The notes under the pieces are model-generated. The model saw nothing but the letters and a program-made list of their open reading frames with translations. It was not told the DNA's origin and searched no databases. This document shows positions 17,752-26,066 of a DNA stretch of 64,000 nt, one piece after another. The stretch covers positions 1 through 64,000 of the forward strand of contig JAHXIO010000002.1 of NCBI GenBank assembly GCA_025655595.1. Reading direction: 5' to 3'. Within the stretch, counting starts at the first letter, position 1, and each line of letters opens with the position of its first letter. The stretch is from Candidatus Thiodiazotropha sp. (ex Monitilora ramsayi). GTDB taxonomy: Bacteria > Pseudomonadota > Gammaproteobacteria > Chromatiales > Chromatiaceae. The translations under genes and the position numbers were made by a program.

Positions 17752-18093
17752 ATGGAGTACGAAATAGAAGAAATTAAAGGCTACGCCATTGTCCACCTGA
17801 AGGGCGACGTGGATCTCAGTCGATCTCCGTTTGCACGCAAAGCGATTCTCGACTGCCTGCAGGAGCGCAAGGATGTGCTGGTGGATCTCACCGCTGTCAC
17901 CTATATCGACAGCTCCGGGGTGGCAAGCCTGGTAGAGGGATTCCAGGTCTCACGGCGCATGTCATTGGATTTCGCTCTGATCGGTGTCAGTGACGCCGCT
18001 ATGAGTGTCCTTCAACTGGCCCGTCTTGATCAGGTGTTTCCCATCTTCGCTTCTCTGGATGCCCGCATTGCGCATACGGAGAGAAGGACATGA
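17752..18093 (+). CDS. STAS-domain protein (anti-sigma antagonist or MlaB-like subunit)
   Basis: This single-domain STAS protein of 113 residues has the SpoIIAA-like core VDLTAVTYIDSSGVASLVEG; the DSSG motif keeps the serine phosphorylated in partner switching. I take the ATG at 17752; a TTG at 17743 would add three residues. Its stop overlaps the start of the MlaE-like permease by four bases. In the E. coli Mla complex the STAS protein MlaB binds the ATPase MlaF. This gene may therefore be the transporter's STAS subunit, the target of the upstream phosphatase/kinase pair, or both. Position and motif support the combination; direct binding is inference. Confidence 0.88.
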   Translation: MEYEIEEIKGYAIVHLKGDVDLSRSPFARKAILDCLQERKDVLVDLTAVTYIDSSGVASLVEGFQVSRRMSLDFALIGVSDAAMSVLQLARLDQVFPIFASLDARIAHTERRT

Positions 18094-18887
18094 CACGGAC
18101 CATGAGTTTCATCGAAGGTACCGGCCGCATCACCCTCAATGCCATTGAGGAGGTGGGTTATCACTTTGCACTGTTCGTCGAGAGTCTCTACTGGGTCATT
18201 GCGGGACCTTTCCTCGGCCAACCGGTTCGTATACCGATCATCGTGAGCGAAATGATGAAGATCGGCGTACTCGCGGTACCTGTGGTGATGCTGCTCTCTT
18301 TTTCCAATGGCGTGATGATGGCCATACAGGGTATCGCCACCTTGCAGGAGTTCGATGCCGAGTCACAGGTCGTACCCGGGATTGCCTATTCGGTCACACG
18401 GGAGTTTGGCGTCCTGATCGCCGCCATTGTGGTGGCAGGCCGCTCCGGTTCCGCCATTGCTGCGCGCATCGGCTCCATGCAGATGAGTCAGGAGGTGGAC
18501 GCCCTGCGGGTGATGGGAATCGAACCGGTGCGCCACTTGGTGGCCCCCATCCTCCTCGCCATGTTGTTGATGATGCCAATCCTCACCCTACTCGCCGACT
18601 CTGCCGCCCTGATCGGCGGTGGTCTCTACACCGGCATCGTCTTGAAGCTGAGCCTGTCGACCTTCATTGATCGTGTGTTCGAGACCATTGCACTCTATGA
18701 CCTGATGCAAGGCGTGGTAAAAAGTCTGGTTTTCGGACTGCTAATCGCACTGATCGCCTGCAGCAACGGTTTCTCGGTCCACGGCGGATCGGAGGGCCTG
18801 GGACGCGCCACCACCCGCTCAGTCGTTCTCTCTATAGCTGCCATCGTGGTGGCGGACATGATTTTCACCTACTTTCTGAATCGATGA
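18090..18887 (+). CDS. mlaE: MlaE-family lipid ABC transporter permease
   Basis: This 265-residue inner-membrane protein is the permease of an Mla/MCE-type phospholipid transporter. It has about five membrane segments and the MlaE signature: LLSFSNGVMMAIQGIATLQEF, REFGVLIAAIVVAGRSGSAIAARIGSM and the conserved QEVDALRVMGIEPVRHLVAP (residues about 90-155, given in pieces). It overlaps the STAS gene upstream and is followed by the ATPase, MCE and lipoprotein genes. The gene order here (STAS-E-F-D-lipoprotein) differs from E. coli mlaFEDCB, so the symbol is by family and this may be a paralogous MCE system rather than the canonical Mla. Confidence 0.88.
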   Translation: MTRTMSFIEGTGRITLNAIEEVGYHFALFVESLYWVIAGPFLGQPVRIPIIVSEMMKIGVLAVPVVMLLSFSNGVMMAIQGIATLQEFDAESQVVPGIAYSVTREFGVLIAAIVVAGRSGSAIAARIGSMQMSQEVDALRVMGIEPVRHLVAPILLAMLLMMPILTLLADSAALIGGGLYTGIVLKLSLSTFIDRVFETIALYDLMQGVVKSLVFGLLIALIACSNGFSVHGGSEGLGRATTRSVVLSIAAIVVADMIFTYFLNR

Positions 18888-18900
18888 TGTCATCACCACT

Positions 18901-19704
18901 ATGAATTCGCAGCCTATCATCGAAATCAGAGAGCTGGATGCCTACTACGGCGACCGCAAGATCCTCGATCAGATCGATCTGCAGGTGAACGAGGGAGAGA
19001 TTATGGTGGTGATGGGCGGCAGTGGTTCGGGCAAGTCTACGCTGCTCAGACACCTGTTGTCGCTCAATCGGCCCAGCGCCGGCACCATTCGGCTTTTCGG
19101 GCAGGATATCAATGGCCTCCCCTCCCGCAAGCTGCATGAGATGCGGCAACGTATTGGCGTCTCCTTTCAGGGAGGCGCGCTCTTCAACTCCCTCAATGTG
19201 GAAGAGAATGTCGCCTTTCCCCTGCGTGAGCACACCAAACTTGACGACAATACTATCCGCATCATGGCCCGCATGAAGCTTGAAGTGGTCAATCTGGCCG
19301 GTTTCGAAAAACTGATGCCCTCTCAACTTTCCGGCGGCATGATCAAACGGGCGGCTCTGGCAAGGGCCATTGTAATGGATCCCAAGCTGCTCTTTTTCGA
19401 CGAACCCAGCGCCGGCCTCGATCCGGTTGTCTCCGCCGATCTTGATGAACTGATTTTGCGTTTGCGCGATGCCATGGGTGTGACCATCGTAGTCGTCACC
19501 CATGAACTTGAGAGTGCGTTTCGCATCGCCGATCGTATCACTGTGCTGGACAGAGGTAAGATCCTCATCACGGGCACCACCCGCGAAGTTAAAGAGAGCG
19601 ACAACTCCCGTGTACAAAATCTGCTTAACCGCCGTACGGAGGATGTACCGGTGAATGCCGACGAATATCTGCAACGACTGACGGATGATCTGACAGGATT
19701 ATGA
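18901..19704 (+). CDS. mlaF: MlaF-type ABC transporter ATP-binding protein
   Basis: This 267-residue ATPase drives the adjacent permease. Motifs are complete: Walker A GGSGSGKSTLLRHLL, Q-loop SFQGGALFNSL, signature QLSGGMIKRAALARA, Walker B LLFFDEPSAGLDP and switch histidine VVTHELESAF. The FQGGALFNSL-type Q-loop and LSGGM signature are characteristic of the MlaF branch. The C-terminal tail (about 235-267) resembles the MlaF extension that reaches its partner subunit and, in E. coli, contacts the STAS protein MlaB. It starts 13 bases after mlaE and overlaps the MCE gene by ATGA. Confidence 0.9.
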   Translation: MNSQPIIEIRELDAYYGDRKILDQIDLQVNEGEIMVVMGGSGSGKSTLLRHLLSLNRPSAGTIRLFGQDINGLPSRKLHEMRQRIGVSFQGGALFNSLNVEENVAFPLREHTKLDDNTIRIMARMKLEVVNLAGFEKLMPSQLSGGMIKRAALARAIVMDPKLLFFDEPSAGLDPVVSADLDELILRLRDAMGVTIVVVTHELESAFRIADRITVLDRGKILITGTTREVKESDNSRVQNLLNRRTEDVPVNADEYLQRLTDDLTGL

Positions 19705-20648
19705 AGCGAGACAATATCAACTATCTGGCAGTGGGCAGTCTGGTCATTATCGGTTTCTTACTGCTGCTCTACATGCTCTATCGGCTGACAGGCGGGGTCG
19801 ACGAAAACGATGCTTACACCGTCTACTATCCCAATGTGGGCGGGCTCGGAGAAGGAACGCCTGTCACCTACGAGGGCTACAAAATCGGTTCCGTATCAGG
19901 TATCTGGCCGGAACGCGATCAACAACGGACCCGCTACCGGATCGAGATACGGGTGAGAGACGGTTGGCGGATACCCAAAGACAGCGTTGCCCGCATCTAT
20001 TCAGAGGGGCTGCTGGCGGAAACCGTCATCAATATCGATGAAGGCTCCAGTAGTGAATTCCTGCAGCCGGGCGACCGGCTGGATGGCGTGTTGGGCGCCG
20101 ATGTCTTCGCCGCCGTCAACAACGTGGCAAACAGCGTCAACAGAATGCTGCAGAGTGACGTCCGTCCCTTGATCGAAAATCTCAACAGCCGGATCTCCCA
20201 CCTCGGTGAACAGATGGATACACGGCTGCCGCAAATCCTCGACGGCCTGCAGGCCCTGGTCGACACTATGCAACAGGCTGCCGGGAGTCTTCCCAGGATG
20301 CTGAATGCATCCACAGAAGCCAAGGTCGGGCGTATCGTCTCCAACAGTGAAGAGATCTCGGGCAATCTGCTGAAATTATCACAGGGACTGCTGGAGACCC
20401 GAAAGGCTGCCGATACCTTGCTGAACCAGTCAGGTAGTACCGTCACTGAAAACCGCGATGATATCCGGCGCGCGGTCACTGCGCTGCGACTCTCGTTGGA
20501 AGAGCTCTCCGCGAACATGGAGACAATACTGAGAAACCTGGAAGGGGCCTCGCACAACATGAATGAGTTCAGCCGTCAGATCCGTCAGAACCCCGCTGCG
20601 TTATTGAATGCCAAACCGCCTCGTGAGCAGGGTGTCGGCAATGAATAG
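19701..20648 (+). CDS. mlaD: MCE (MlaD-like) substrate-binding protein
   Basis: This 315-residue protein has one N-terminal membrane anchor (YLAVGSLVIIGFLLLLYMLYRL) and one MCE domain (about 38-115: YTVYYPNVGGLGEGTPVTYEGYKIGSV). A long helical periplasmic tail follows (about 125-300), with heptad-like patterns around LLETRKAADTLLNQ. MCE proteins form hexameric rings that guide lipids across the periplasm. The long helical tail is more like PqiB/LetB- or actinobacterial-type MCE proteins than the short E. coli MlaD, so the tail may form a tunnel-like bundle. It overlaps the ATPase gene upstream and the lipoprotein gene downstream. Confidence 0.87.
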   Translation: MKRDNINYLAVGSLVIIGFLLLLYMLYRLTGGVDENDAYTVYYPNVGGLGEGTPVTYEGYKIGSVSGIWPERDQQRTRYRIEIRVRDGWRIPKDSVARIYSEGLLAETVINIDEGSSSEFLQPGDRLDGVLGADVFAAVNNVANSVNRMLQSDVRPLIENLNSRISHLGEQMDTRLPQILDGLQALVDTMQQAAGSLPRMLNASTEAKVGRIVSNSEEISGNLLKLSQGLLETRKAADTLLNQSGSTVTENRDDIRRAVTALRLSLEELSANMETILRNLEGASHNMNEFSRQIRQNPAALLNAKPPREQGVGNE

Positions 20649-21249
20649 ATCCAGCATTTTTTATCGACTCGTCCTCTCCAGTCTGCTGATGACCGGCGGG
20701 TGCGCTACCACAGCACCGGTGCCTGAAGATCGGTTCTATCGCCTGCTCGATACGCCAGAACTGAAAACACAATCAACCACTGTTTATAACGGCACACTCA
20801 AAGTGGAACCGATCAAAGCCTTCGGCATCTATCGTGAACGGGCTATCCTATTCACCCATAGCGGCAGTCCTGAAACCCTGCGGCAGCATCACTATCACCA
20901 CTGGATCGATACACCAACCCGCTTGATACGAGACCAACTGGTGAACTACTTTCGTAAAAGCGCCATCGCCACCCGGGTCACAGGTGCACAACTGGCGGGC
21001 AAAAGCGATTTTCGACTCCATCTGGAATTGAAACATTTCGAGCGGGTCATCCATCCTTCGGGAGATGTCTCGGTGAAGATCAGATTGGATGCCATACTGT
21101 CAGATGCTTCCAATCAAACGATATTGACCGGGAGCTACGTTAGAGAGCCGATGGCCAGCGACAATTCCATTGCCGCGTCTGTGGCGGCGATGAATCAGGC
21201 GTTGGAAGATATCTACCGCCATTTGGGAAGTGAGATGAGAGAGCGGTAG
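20641..21249 (+). CDS. ABC-type transport auxiliary lipoprotein (PqiC/YmbA-like)
   Basis: This 202-residue lipoprotein belongs to the transport-auxiliary family (PqiC/DUF330) usually found with MCE systems and thought to sit at the outer membrane as docking partner. I choose the ATG at 20641, which overlaps the MCE stop; the frame extends upstream to 20608 without support. A lipobox-like sequence (LLMTGGC) places the acylated cysteine near residue 20. Family features are FYRLLDTPELK near the N terminus, LKVEPIKAFGIYRERAILF and YHHWIDTPTRLIRDQLVNYF (residues about 45-105). It ends the STAS-mla operon; the next genes face the other way. Confidence 0.85.
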   Translation: MNRSSIFYRLVLSSLLMTGGCATTAPVPEDRFYRLLDTPELKTQSTTVYNGTLKVEPIKAFGIYRERAILFTHSGSPETLRQHHYHHWIDTPTRLIRDQLVNYFRKSAIATRVTGAQLAGKSDFRLHLELKHFERVIHPSGDVSVKIRLDAILSDASNQTILTGSYVREPMASDNSIAASVAAMNQALEDIYRHLGSEMRER

Positions 21250-21292
21250 ATTGTACCCACCCATGTACTCACGGATAATTTCACAAACCCAA

Positions 21293-21763
21293 TCATGACA
21301 TCTGCGATTGCAGATAGTTTTTCAATCCCACCTTTTCGATCAGTCCCAATTGCTGTTCCAACCAATAGGCATGATCCATCTCAGTGTCATCGAGGAGTTT
21401 TTCCAGAATCTCCCGGGTTTCGAAGTCTTCAGCCTCCTCGCAGATAACAATCGATTCCTTCAGCAGGGCGTCCACCCCATATTCAACCTCAAGGTCGTTC
21501 TTCAGCATTTTCGGCACCGTTTCGCCGACACGCACCTTATCCTGGTTTGAAAAATCTGGCTCCGCTTCGAGAAAGAGCATGCGCTGGATTAAGGCATCCG
21601 CATGTTCTGTCTCCTCCTGCATTTCATGGTTGATCCGTTCATAGAGTTTATGCAGGCCCCAGTCCTGGTACTTGCGGGAGTGGGCAAAGTACTGGTCCCG
21701 CGCCGCCAACTCACTGTTGAGCAGCTTCTGCAACTGTTTCAGCACCCGTTTCTTACCTTTCAT
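21293..21763 (-). CDS. bfr: Bacterioferritin subunit with ferroxidase centre, haem ligand lost
   Basis: This 156-residue bacterioferritin subunit is part of an iron-storage shell of 24 subunits. All six di-iron ferroxidase ligands align with E. coli Bfr: E18, E51, H54, E94, E127 and H130. The axial haem ligand M52 is replaced by threonine (ETEH segment, residues 51-54), so this subunit should oxidise iron but not hold the usual inter-subunit haem on its own. It lies one base after a second bfr gene whose losses are the opposite, so the two probably form mixed shells. Residue comparison was made by hand against my knowledge of the E. coli sequence. Confidence 0.92.
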   Translation of the reverse strand: MKGKKRVLKQLQKLLNSELAARDQYFAHSRKYQDWGLHKLYERINHEMQEETEHADALIQRMLFLEAEPDFSNQDKVRVGETVPKMLKNDLEVEYGVDALLKESIVICEEAEDFETREILEKLLDDTEMDHAYWLEQQLGLIEKVGLKNYLQSQMS

Positions 21764-21764
21764 G

Positions 21765-22238
21765 CTAGCCCTCCCCCATCAACGACTGTAGATAGTTCTC
21801 CAGGCCGCTATTCTCAATCAGCCAATGCTGCGTCTCGATCCAATCGATCTGTTCCTCTGTCTCTTCCAGCAGATCATCAAGTATTTCGCGGCTGACAAAA
21901 TCGCCGTTGCTCTCACAGGTCCGAATCGCCTCTTGCAGCTTCTGTCGAAGCTCGGACATCAGAGTAAGATCTCCGGACAGTATCTCCGGAACATCCTCTC
22001 CAATCATCAGCTTGCCCGTATCCTGCAGGTTGGGCAGGCCTTCCAGGAACAGCACGCGTTCGATTAGCTTGTCGGCCATCTTCATGGCTTTGATGGAACG
22101 CTGATATTCGTAGTCGTTGAGCCTGCTCAATCCCCAGTTTGCAGCGATGCGCGCATGCAGAAAGAGTTGATTGATGGCGGTGAGCTGGTCCCTGAGAGAC
22201 CGATTAAGTAACTGAAGAACTTGGGAATCGCCTTTCAC
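21765..22238 (-). CDS. bfr: Bacterioferritin subunit with haem ligand, ferroxidase centre lost
   Basis: This 157-residue bacterioferritin subunit keeps the haem ligand M52 (AMKM, residues 51-54). It has lost every ferroxidase ligand: Q18, A51, M54, M94, T127 and Q130 at the six positions. It is predicted to bind haem for electron exchange with Bfd during iron release, but not to oxidise iron. It is the first gene of the pair, upstream of the ferroxidase-competent subunit with one base between. A Fur-like box lies in the divergent space toward bfd. Complementary subunit pairs are known from some proteobacteria, so this is a recognised but informative variant. Confidence 0.92.
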   Translation of the reverse strand: MKGDSQVLQLLNRSLRDQLTAINQLFLHARIAANWGLSRLNDYEYQRSIKAMKMADKLIERVLFLEGLPNLQDTGKLMIGEDVPEILSGDLTLMSELRQKLQEAIRTCESNGDFVSREILDDLLEETEEQIDWIETQHWLIENSGLENYLQSLMGEG

Positions 22239-22405
22239 CTGATTTACCTCGCCAATAGGGGTTGATTTGAAATTTGGCTGGCTATCCAGGGCTGGAGTGG
22301 CTTGCGCTGTTTAGTTGGAAGCGTAGAAGAGGGAGTGTGACAGGTCAATTAAACCATTGATTCAGCATTGTTTTTAAATAAAACCAAAAATTCATGATAA
22401 CGCTA

Positions 22406-22428
22406 TTGCGAATCATTTTCATTTGCAC
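22406..22428. promoter_or_regulatory. Fur-box-like operator between bfr pair and bfd
   Basis: TGCGAATCATTTTCATTTGCA (in 22407-22427) matches the Fur theme of alternating GATAAT/ATTTTC hexamers. It sits about 40 bases before bfd and about 170 before the divergent bfr pair. Iron-repressed bfd is established; control of the bfr side is inferred. Confidence 0.65.
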
Positions 22429-22466
22429 TAATATGTTATTCAGATTGATCAGGAGACCCCCGACTT

Positions 22467-22649
22467 ATGTATATCTGTATTTGCAACCGGGTGACAGACA
22501 AAGAGATTCTCGATGCCGCAAGCCAGGGGGCAACAACCCTGGAGTCTCTCGGCCAGCAGCTCAATGTGGGCACCTGCTGCGGTCGATGCACAGATTGCGC
22601 ACATGAATTGCTTGAATCCCATTCCCATCAGCAGAGCAGTTCGAATTAA
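22467..22649 (+). CDS. bfd: Bacterioferritin-associated ferredoxin
   Basis: Bfd is a [2Fe-2S] ferredoxin that docks on the haem of bacterioferritin and passes electrons inward to release iron. The 60-residue product carries the cluster cysteines as CIC near residue 4-6 and CCGRC near residue 38-42, with family features NRVTDKEI and LNVGTCCGRC. It is divergent from the bfr pair and has a Fur-like box upstream, consistent with induction under iron limitation. The haem-binding Bfr subunit next door is its expected docking partner. Confidence 0.93.
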   Translation: MYICICNRVTDKEILDAASQGATTLESLGQQLNVGTCCGRCTDCAHELLESHSHQQSSSN

Positions 22650-22796
22650 ATGGATAAGGTGGTATTCACCCGGCAGAAGAGGGATCCCCCTGAATGGCTG
22701 TTGTGGATCCTGAGGTACTTCAAAAAAGACCCGAATCCCAATAACAGGACCTATCGCTCACGACTACTCAGGCGCTTGGCTTCGAAGCGGGACTAA
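22650..22796 (+). CDS. Hypothetical 48-residue basic protein after bfd
   Basis: An ATG follows the bfd stop directly (TAA-ATG) and opens 48 codons ending in TAA. The product is basic and contains PPEWLLWILRYFKKDPNPN and RSRLLRRLASKRD. It has no recognised family and no membrane segment of full length. The immediate junction suggests translational coupling to bfd. It may be a real small gene or a chance frame; codon pattern alone cannot decide. Confidence 0.4.
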   Translation: MDKVVFTRQKRDPPEWLLWILRYFKKDPNPNNRTYRSRLLRRLASKRD

Positions 22797-22861
22797 ACGG
22801 ATCAACCTCTCCCCCACTCTCCATGACTCGCACTAGCGGAGACCATCAGCTATCTACGGCA

Positions 22862-22900
22862 TTAAAAAACCCCTCTGCCCGTCCTACAGGCAGAGGGGTT
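22862..22900 (-). terminator. Rho-independent terminator of icd
   Basis: A perfect 12-bp GC-rich stem (AACCCCTCTGCC, 22868-22879, with 22889-22900) and nine-base loop is followed on the minus strand by a run of six T. It lies 26 bases past the icd stop. Confidence 0.92.
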
Positions 22901-22925
22901 TACCATTTAGCCAGCTGTGGGATAT

Positions 22926-24182
22926 CTACATCTTGGCGATCATGGCATCGCCGAAGGCAGAGCAGCTCAGTTCCGTGGGGCCATCCATCAGACGGGCCAA
23001 GTCATAGGTCACCGTCTTGGCGGAGATGGCCGCACCCAGACTCTCGATGATCAGGTCCGCCGCCTCGACCCAGCCCATATGACGCAGCATCATCTCTGCA
23101 GAGAGGATCAGGGAGCCGGGATTGACCTTGTCCAGACCCGCATACTTGGGTGCAGTACCGTGGGTCGCCTCGAACATGGCAACCGTGTCAGACATGTTAG
23201 CTCCAGGTGCGATGCCAATACCACCAACCTGTGCCGCCAGGGCGTCGGAGATATAGTCACCGTTCAGGTTCATAGTAGCGATGACGCTGTACTCGGCGGG
23301 GCGTAGCAGAATCTGCTGCAGGAAGGCGTCGGCAATCACGTCCTTGACGATGATCTCATTACCGGTCTTCGGATTCTTGAAGGTGCACCAGGGTCCACCG
23401 TCCAGCTCCACGGCACCGAACTCCTCTTTCGCCAGCTCGTAGCCCCAGTTCTTGAAGGCACCCTCGGTGAACTTCATGATATTACCCTTGTGCACCAGGG
23501 TCACCGAATCCCGGTCGTTGTCGATGGCGTACTGCAGGGCCTTGCGCACCAGGCGTTTGGTGCCTTCGCTGGAGATAGGCTTGATGCCGATACCCGAGGT
23601 CTCAGGGAAACGGATCTTCTTCACACCCATCTTGTTTTGCAGGATATCGATCAACATCTTCGCCTCATCCGAACCGGCCTCCCATTCGACACCGGCATAG
23701 ATGTCCTCGGAATTCTCGCGGAAGATCACCATGTTGGTCTTTTCCGGCTCTTTGAGGGGACTTGGTGTACCGCTGAAATAGCGCACGGGACGCAGGCAGA
23801 CGTAGAGATCGAGCTGCTGGCGCAGCGCCACATTGAGTGAGCGGATACCGCCACCCACGGGAGTGGTCAGAGGGCCTTTGATTGAGACCACGTAATCCCT
23901 TACCGCATCCAGCGTCTCATCCGGTAGCCAGGTATCACTGCTATAGACCCGGGTCGACTTCTCACCTGCATAGACTTCCATCCAGGAGATCTTCCGTTCA
24001 CCGCCATAGGCCTTCTCAACTGCGGCATCGATGACCTTCTGCATCACCGGCGTGACATCGACGCCGATGCCGTCACCTTCGATATAGGGAATGATGGGGT
24101 TGTTGGGGACGCTCAACGCGCCGTTGGCGTCTACCGTAATCTTCTCACCTTCTGAAGGGACCACAATCTTGTCGTAAGCCAT
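22926..24182 (-). CDS. icd: Isocitrate dehydrogenase (NADP+)
   Basis: Icd converts isocitrate to 2-oxoglutarate and CO2 in the TCA cycle. From the ATG at 24182 ([15 protein letters not shown], with AGGAA upstream) the protein has 418 residues, close to E. coli Icd. The open frame continues further upstream but that part is not homologous. Substrate-binding [19 protein letters not shown] and [14 protein letters not shown], including the regulatory serine region, are visible. The metal-binding aspartates lie in [10 protein letters not shown], and [15 protein letters not shown] ([12 protein letters not shown]) is the NADP region. It is a single gene with its own terminator. Confidence 0.96.
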   Translation of the reverse strand: MAYDKIVVPSEGEKITVDANGALSVPNNPIIPYIEGDGIGVDVTPVMQKVIDAAVEKAYGGERKISWMEVYAGEKSTRVYSSDTWLPDETLDAVRDYVVSIKGPLTTPVGGGIRSLNVALRQQLDLYVCLRPVRYFSGTPSPLKEPEKTNMVIFRENSEDIYAGVEWEAGSDEAKMLIDILQNKMGVKKIRFPETSGIGIKPISSEGTKRLVRKALQYAIDNDRDSVTLVHKGNIMKFTEGAFKNWGYELAKEEFGAVELDGGPWCTFKNPKTGNEIIVKDVIADAFLQQILLRPAEYSVIATMNLNGDYISDALAAQVGGIGIAPGANMSDTVAMFEATHGTAPKYAGLDKVNPGSLILSAEMMLRHMGWVEAADLIIESLGAAISAKTVTYDLARLMDGPTELSCSAFGDAMIAKM

Positions 24183-24664
24183 GAATGATTCCTGTGTTGC
24201 GAATGTATGCGTTGTCCGGCCGAAACCTGCCCGCCACCCACGAGACGCTGTGACGTGCCGCATGCCGGAGCGGGCTATTTTAGCCGGGTTTTCGCATCCG
24301 TATACAGCCAAATGGGATCTGGCTCCACCTCATGACGGAGACATGCATGGTCAGAAATTACAGTAATAATTAAGAAAAGTGACGTTACCAACTGTTATGT
24401 ATGCGTTTTTCTCTCCTAATAAAGAATGGATTAAGTGCGGACAACAAAACAATTGATAAAGAATGAGGAATATCGTGGTAATCCTTCGGCGTGCAAGTGG
24501 TAAGAACGAAGTCTGGCAGGGGTTAGGCAACAGGGTCTTCATCGTGCAGTTTCACTGCGCCTAAGCATGTTGAGAGAAGCCCACCGAATGAGTCATCCCG
24601 GACCGACCGCATCCGCAACATGAATACCTTGTGCCCCGCAGCATTCCGATATCACTCCATTTAA
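24183..24664. other. Intergenic region upstream of icd
   Basis: This 480-base stretch lies between icd and the hydrolase gene, both on the minus strand. The part near icd must hold its promoter. An A/T-rich segment spans about 24355-24480. I see no gene, RNA or repeat I can name. Confidence 0.4.
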
Positions 24665-25228
24665 TCAGGAAGCCTGTTTCAACAAAGCCGATATTTTCCC
24701 GAACTGCTCATGCCTTGAATCACGCAGCCATTCGAAAATGACTGACTCGGTATTGGTGATGATAATTCCGTGCCGCCTCATACGATCCATTGCGTTGCGA
24801 TGATGGGCTGGATTGCGAGAACAGACTGCATCTTCGACGACAAAGACTTCATAGCCCAGCGCCTTAAGGCCGAATGCAGATTGCAGAATGCAGACGTGTG
24901 TCTCGATGCCGGCCAGTATGAGTTGTTTGTGGGAGCCGGATTCAACGGCTTTCTGAAATTCCGTCACACTGGAGACGGAGAAGCAGGTTTTGTCAATTTT
25001 CCTGATGTTGCCCGGCAAGTGTTCATCAATTGTTGGCTGCATGGGACCAAGGCCTTTCGGGTATTGTTGGGTACATAGTATTGGAACATTCAGGATGACT
25101 GCCGCATCGAGTAACAGCGTACAACCTTTGGTCATGGCCTCGACGATTTCCGGCTTCATCACACTGGTGAGGCGTTCCTGGATGTCGACAATGATCAGTC
25201 GGCTATCGGATGCGTTGCACAGGGTCAT
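24665..25228 (-). CDS. Isochorismatase-family cysteine hydrolase
   Basis: This 187-residue protein is an isochorismatase-like hydrolase (YcaC/nicotinamidase-related branch). The catalytic triad is visible as D15 (LIIVDIQERL), K80 (RKIDKTCFS) and C113 (GIETHVCILQSA), with the non-proline cis-peptide context before the cysteine. Family members cleave amides or vinyl ethers; the substrate cannot be assigned here. It is the last gene of the leucine-degradation run, 55 bases after the SDR gene, but whether it takes part in that pathway is unknown. Confidence 0.85.
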   Translation of the reverse strand: MTLCNASDSRLIIVDIQERLTSVMKPEIVEAMTKGCTLLLDAAVILNVPILCTQQYPKGLGPMQPTIDEHLPGNIRKIDKTCFSVSSVTEFQKAVESGSHKQLILAGIETHVCILQSAFGLKALGYEVFVVEDAVCSRNPAHHRNAMDRMRRHGIIITNTESVIFEWLRDSRHEQFGKISALLKQAS

Positions 25229-25283
25229 CCGGCAACCTCGGACAGGAGTGAAAGTCCCTTTGGGTTAGGTTTATTCATGGTGG

Positions 25284-26066
25284 TCATCTGCTTTTCGGTG
25301 GTAAGCGCAATGCACCATCCAGACGAATCACTTCACCGTTCAGCATCGGATTTTCGTAGATGTGTACAACCAGCGCTGCAAATTCATCAGGGTCACCGGC
25401 ACGTAACGGATGGGGTGTATCGGCAACCAGATCATGTCGCGTCGATTCCGCATAGCGGTCAAACATCGGCGTGGCAAAGACGCCGGGGGCGACCGTCACC
25501 ACACGCACGCCAAATGCCGCGAATTCGCGTGCCAGCGGCAAGGTCATGCTGGCGACACCGCCTTTTGACGCTGCATAGGACACCTGCCCAATCTGTCCAT
25601 CGAAAGCGGCAATGGAGGCGGTATTTACAATGACGCCACGTTCATTGTCTTTGCCTTGCGGCGCATTGAATTGCATGACATTTGCGGCAGCGCGACAGAC
25701 CAGGAAAGTACCGGTAAGGTTGATATCGATGAGGCGTTTGAAGTCGTCGGCAGGCATCAGTTCATCACGGCCGACGACGCGCTGCCCGGTCACGATACCG
25801 GCGCAATTGACAGTCAGGCTAATCTGTCCGAATTGTTCTAGGGTGTCAGATACGGCCTGGTTGATGCTCTCTTCCGAGGTGACATCGCAGTAGGTAAACA
25901 GCGCCCGCTCACCCAGTGTGCGTGCGGCCTGTTCCCCACTTTCGCGATCCACATCGAGCAGGGCGACCTGCCCGCCCTTTGCAATAACCGTTTTCGCCAC
26001 GGCATATCCCAAGCCGGATGCGCCACCGGACACGACAGCTGTTGCCATTTCAATTGACAGAGCCAT
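25284..26066 (-). CDS. Short-chain dehydrogenase (3-hydroxyacyl-CoA dehydrogenase type)
   Basis: This 260-residue SDR is most like 3-hydroxyacyl-CoA dehydrogenase type 2 (17beta-HSD10-like), which acts in branched-chain fatty-acid oxidation. The NAD-binding GGASGLG motif lies near residue 8-16, and NCAG follows. The catalytic S-Y-K is seen as NTASIAAFDGQIGQ, YAASK. The C-terminal substrate-side pattern (ATPMFDRY, HPLRAGDPDEFAALV) fits that subgroup. The ATG at 26066 has AGGAG upstream and overlaps the HMG-CoA lyase gene by 17 bases. A role in isoleucine or isobutyrate degradation is plausible from neighbours. Confidence 0.86.
   Translation of the reverse strand: MALSIEMATAVVSGGASGLGYAVAKTVIAKGGQVALLDVDRESGEQAARTLGERALFTYCDVTSEESINQAVSDTLEQFGQISLTVNCAGIVTGQRVVGRDELMPADDFKRLIDINLTGTFLVCRAAANVMQFNAPQGKDNERGVIVNTASIAAFDGQIGQVSYAASKGGVASMTLPLAREFAAFGVRVVTVAPGVFATPMFDRYAESTRHDLVADTPHPLRAGDPDEFAALVVHIYENPMLNGEVIRLDGALRLPPKSR

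Noticed and set aside
18865..19674. 269-codon minus-strand frame opposite the MlaF-type ATPase
   Set aside because: The sense frame has complete ABC ATPase motifs and overlaps its neighbours; the antisense is a codon-bias shadow.
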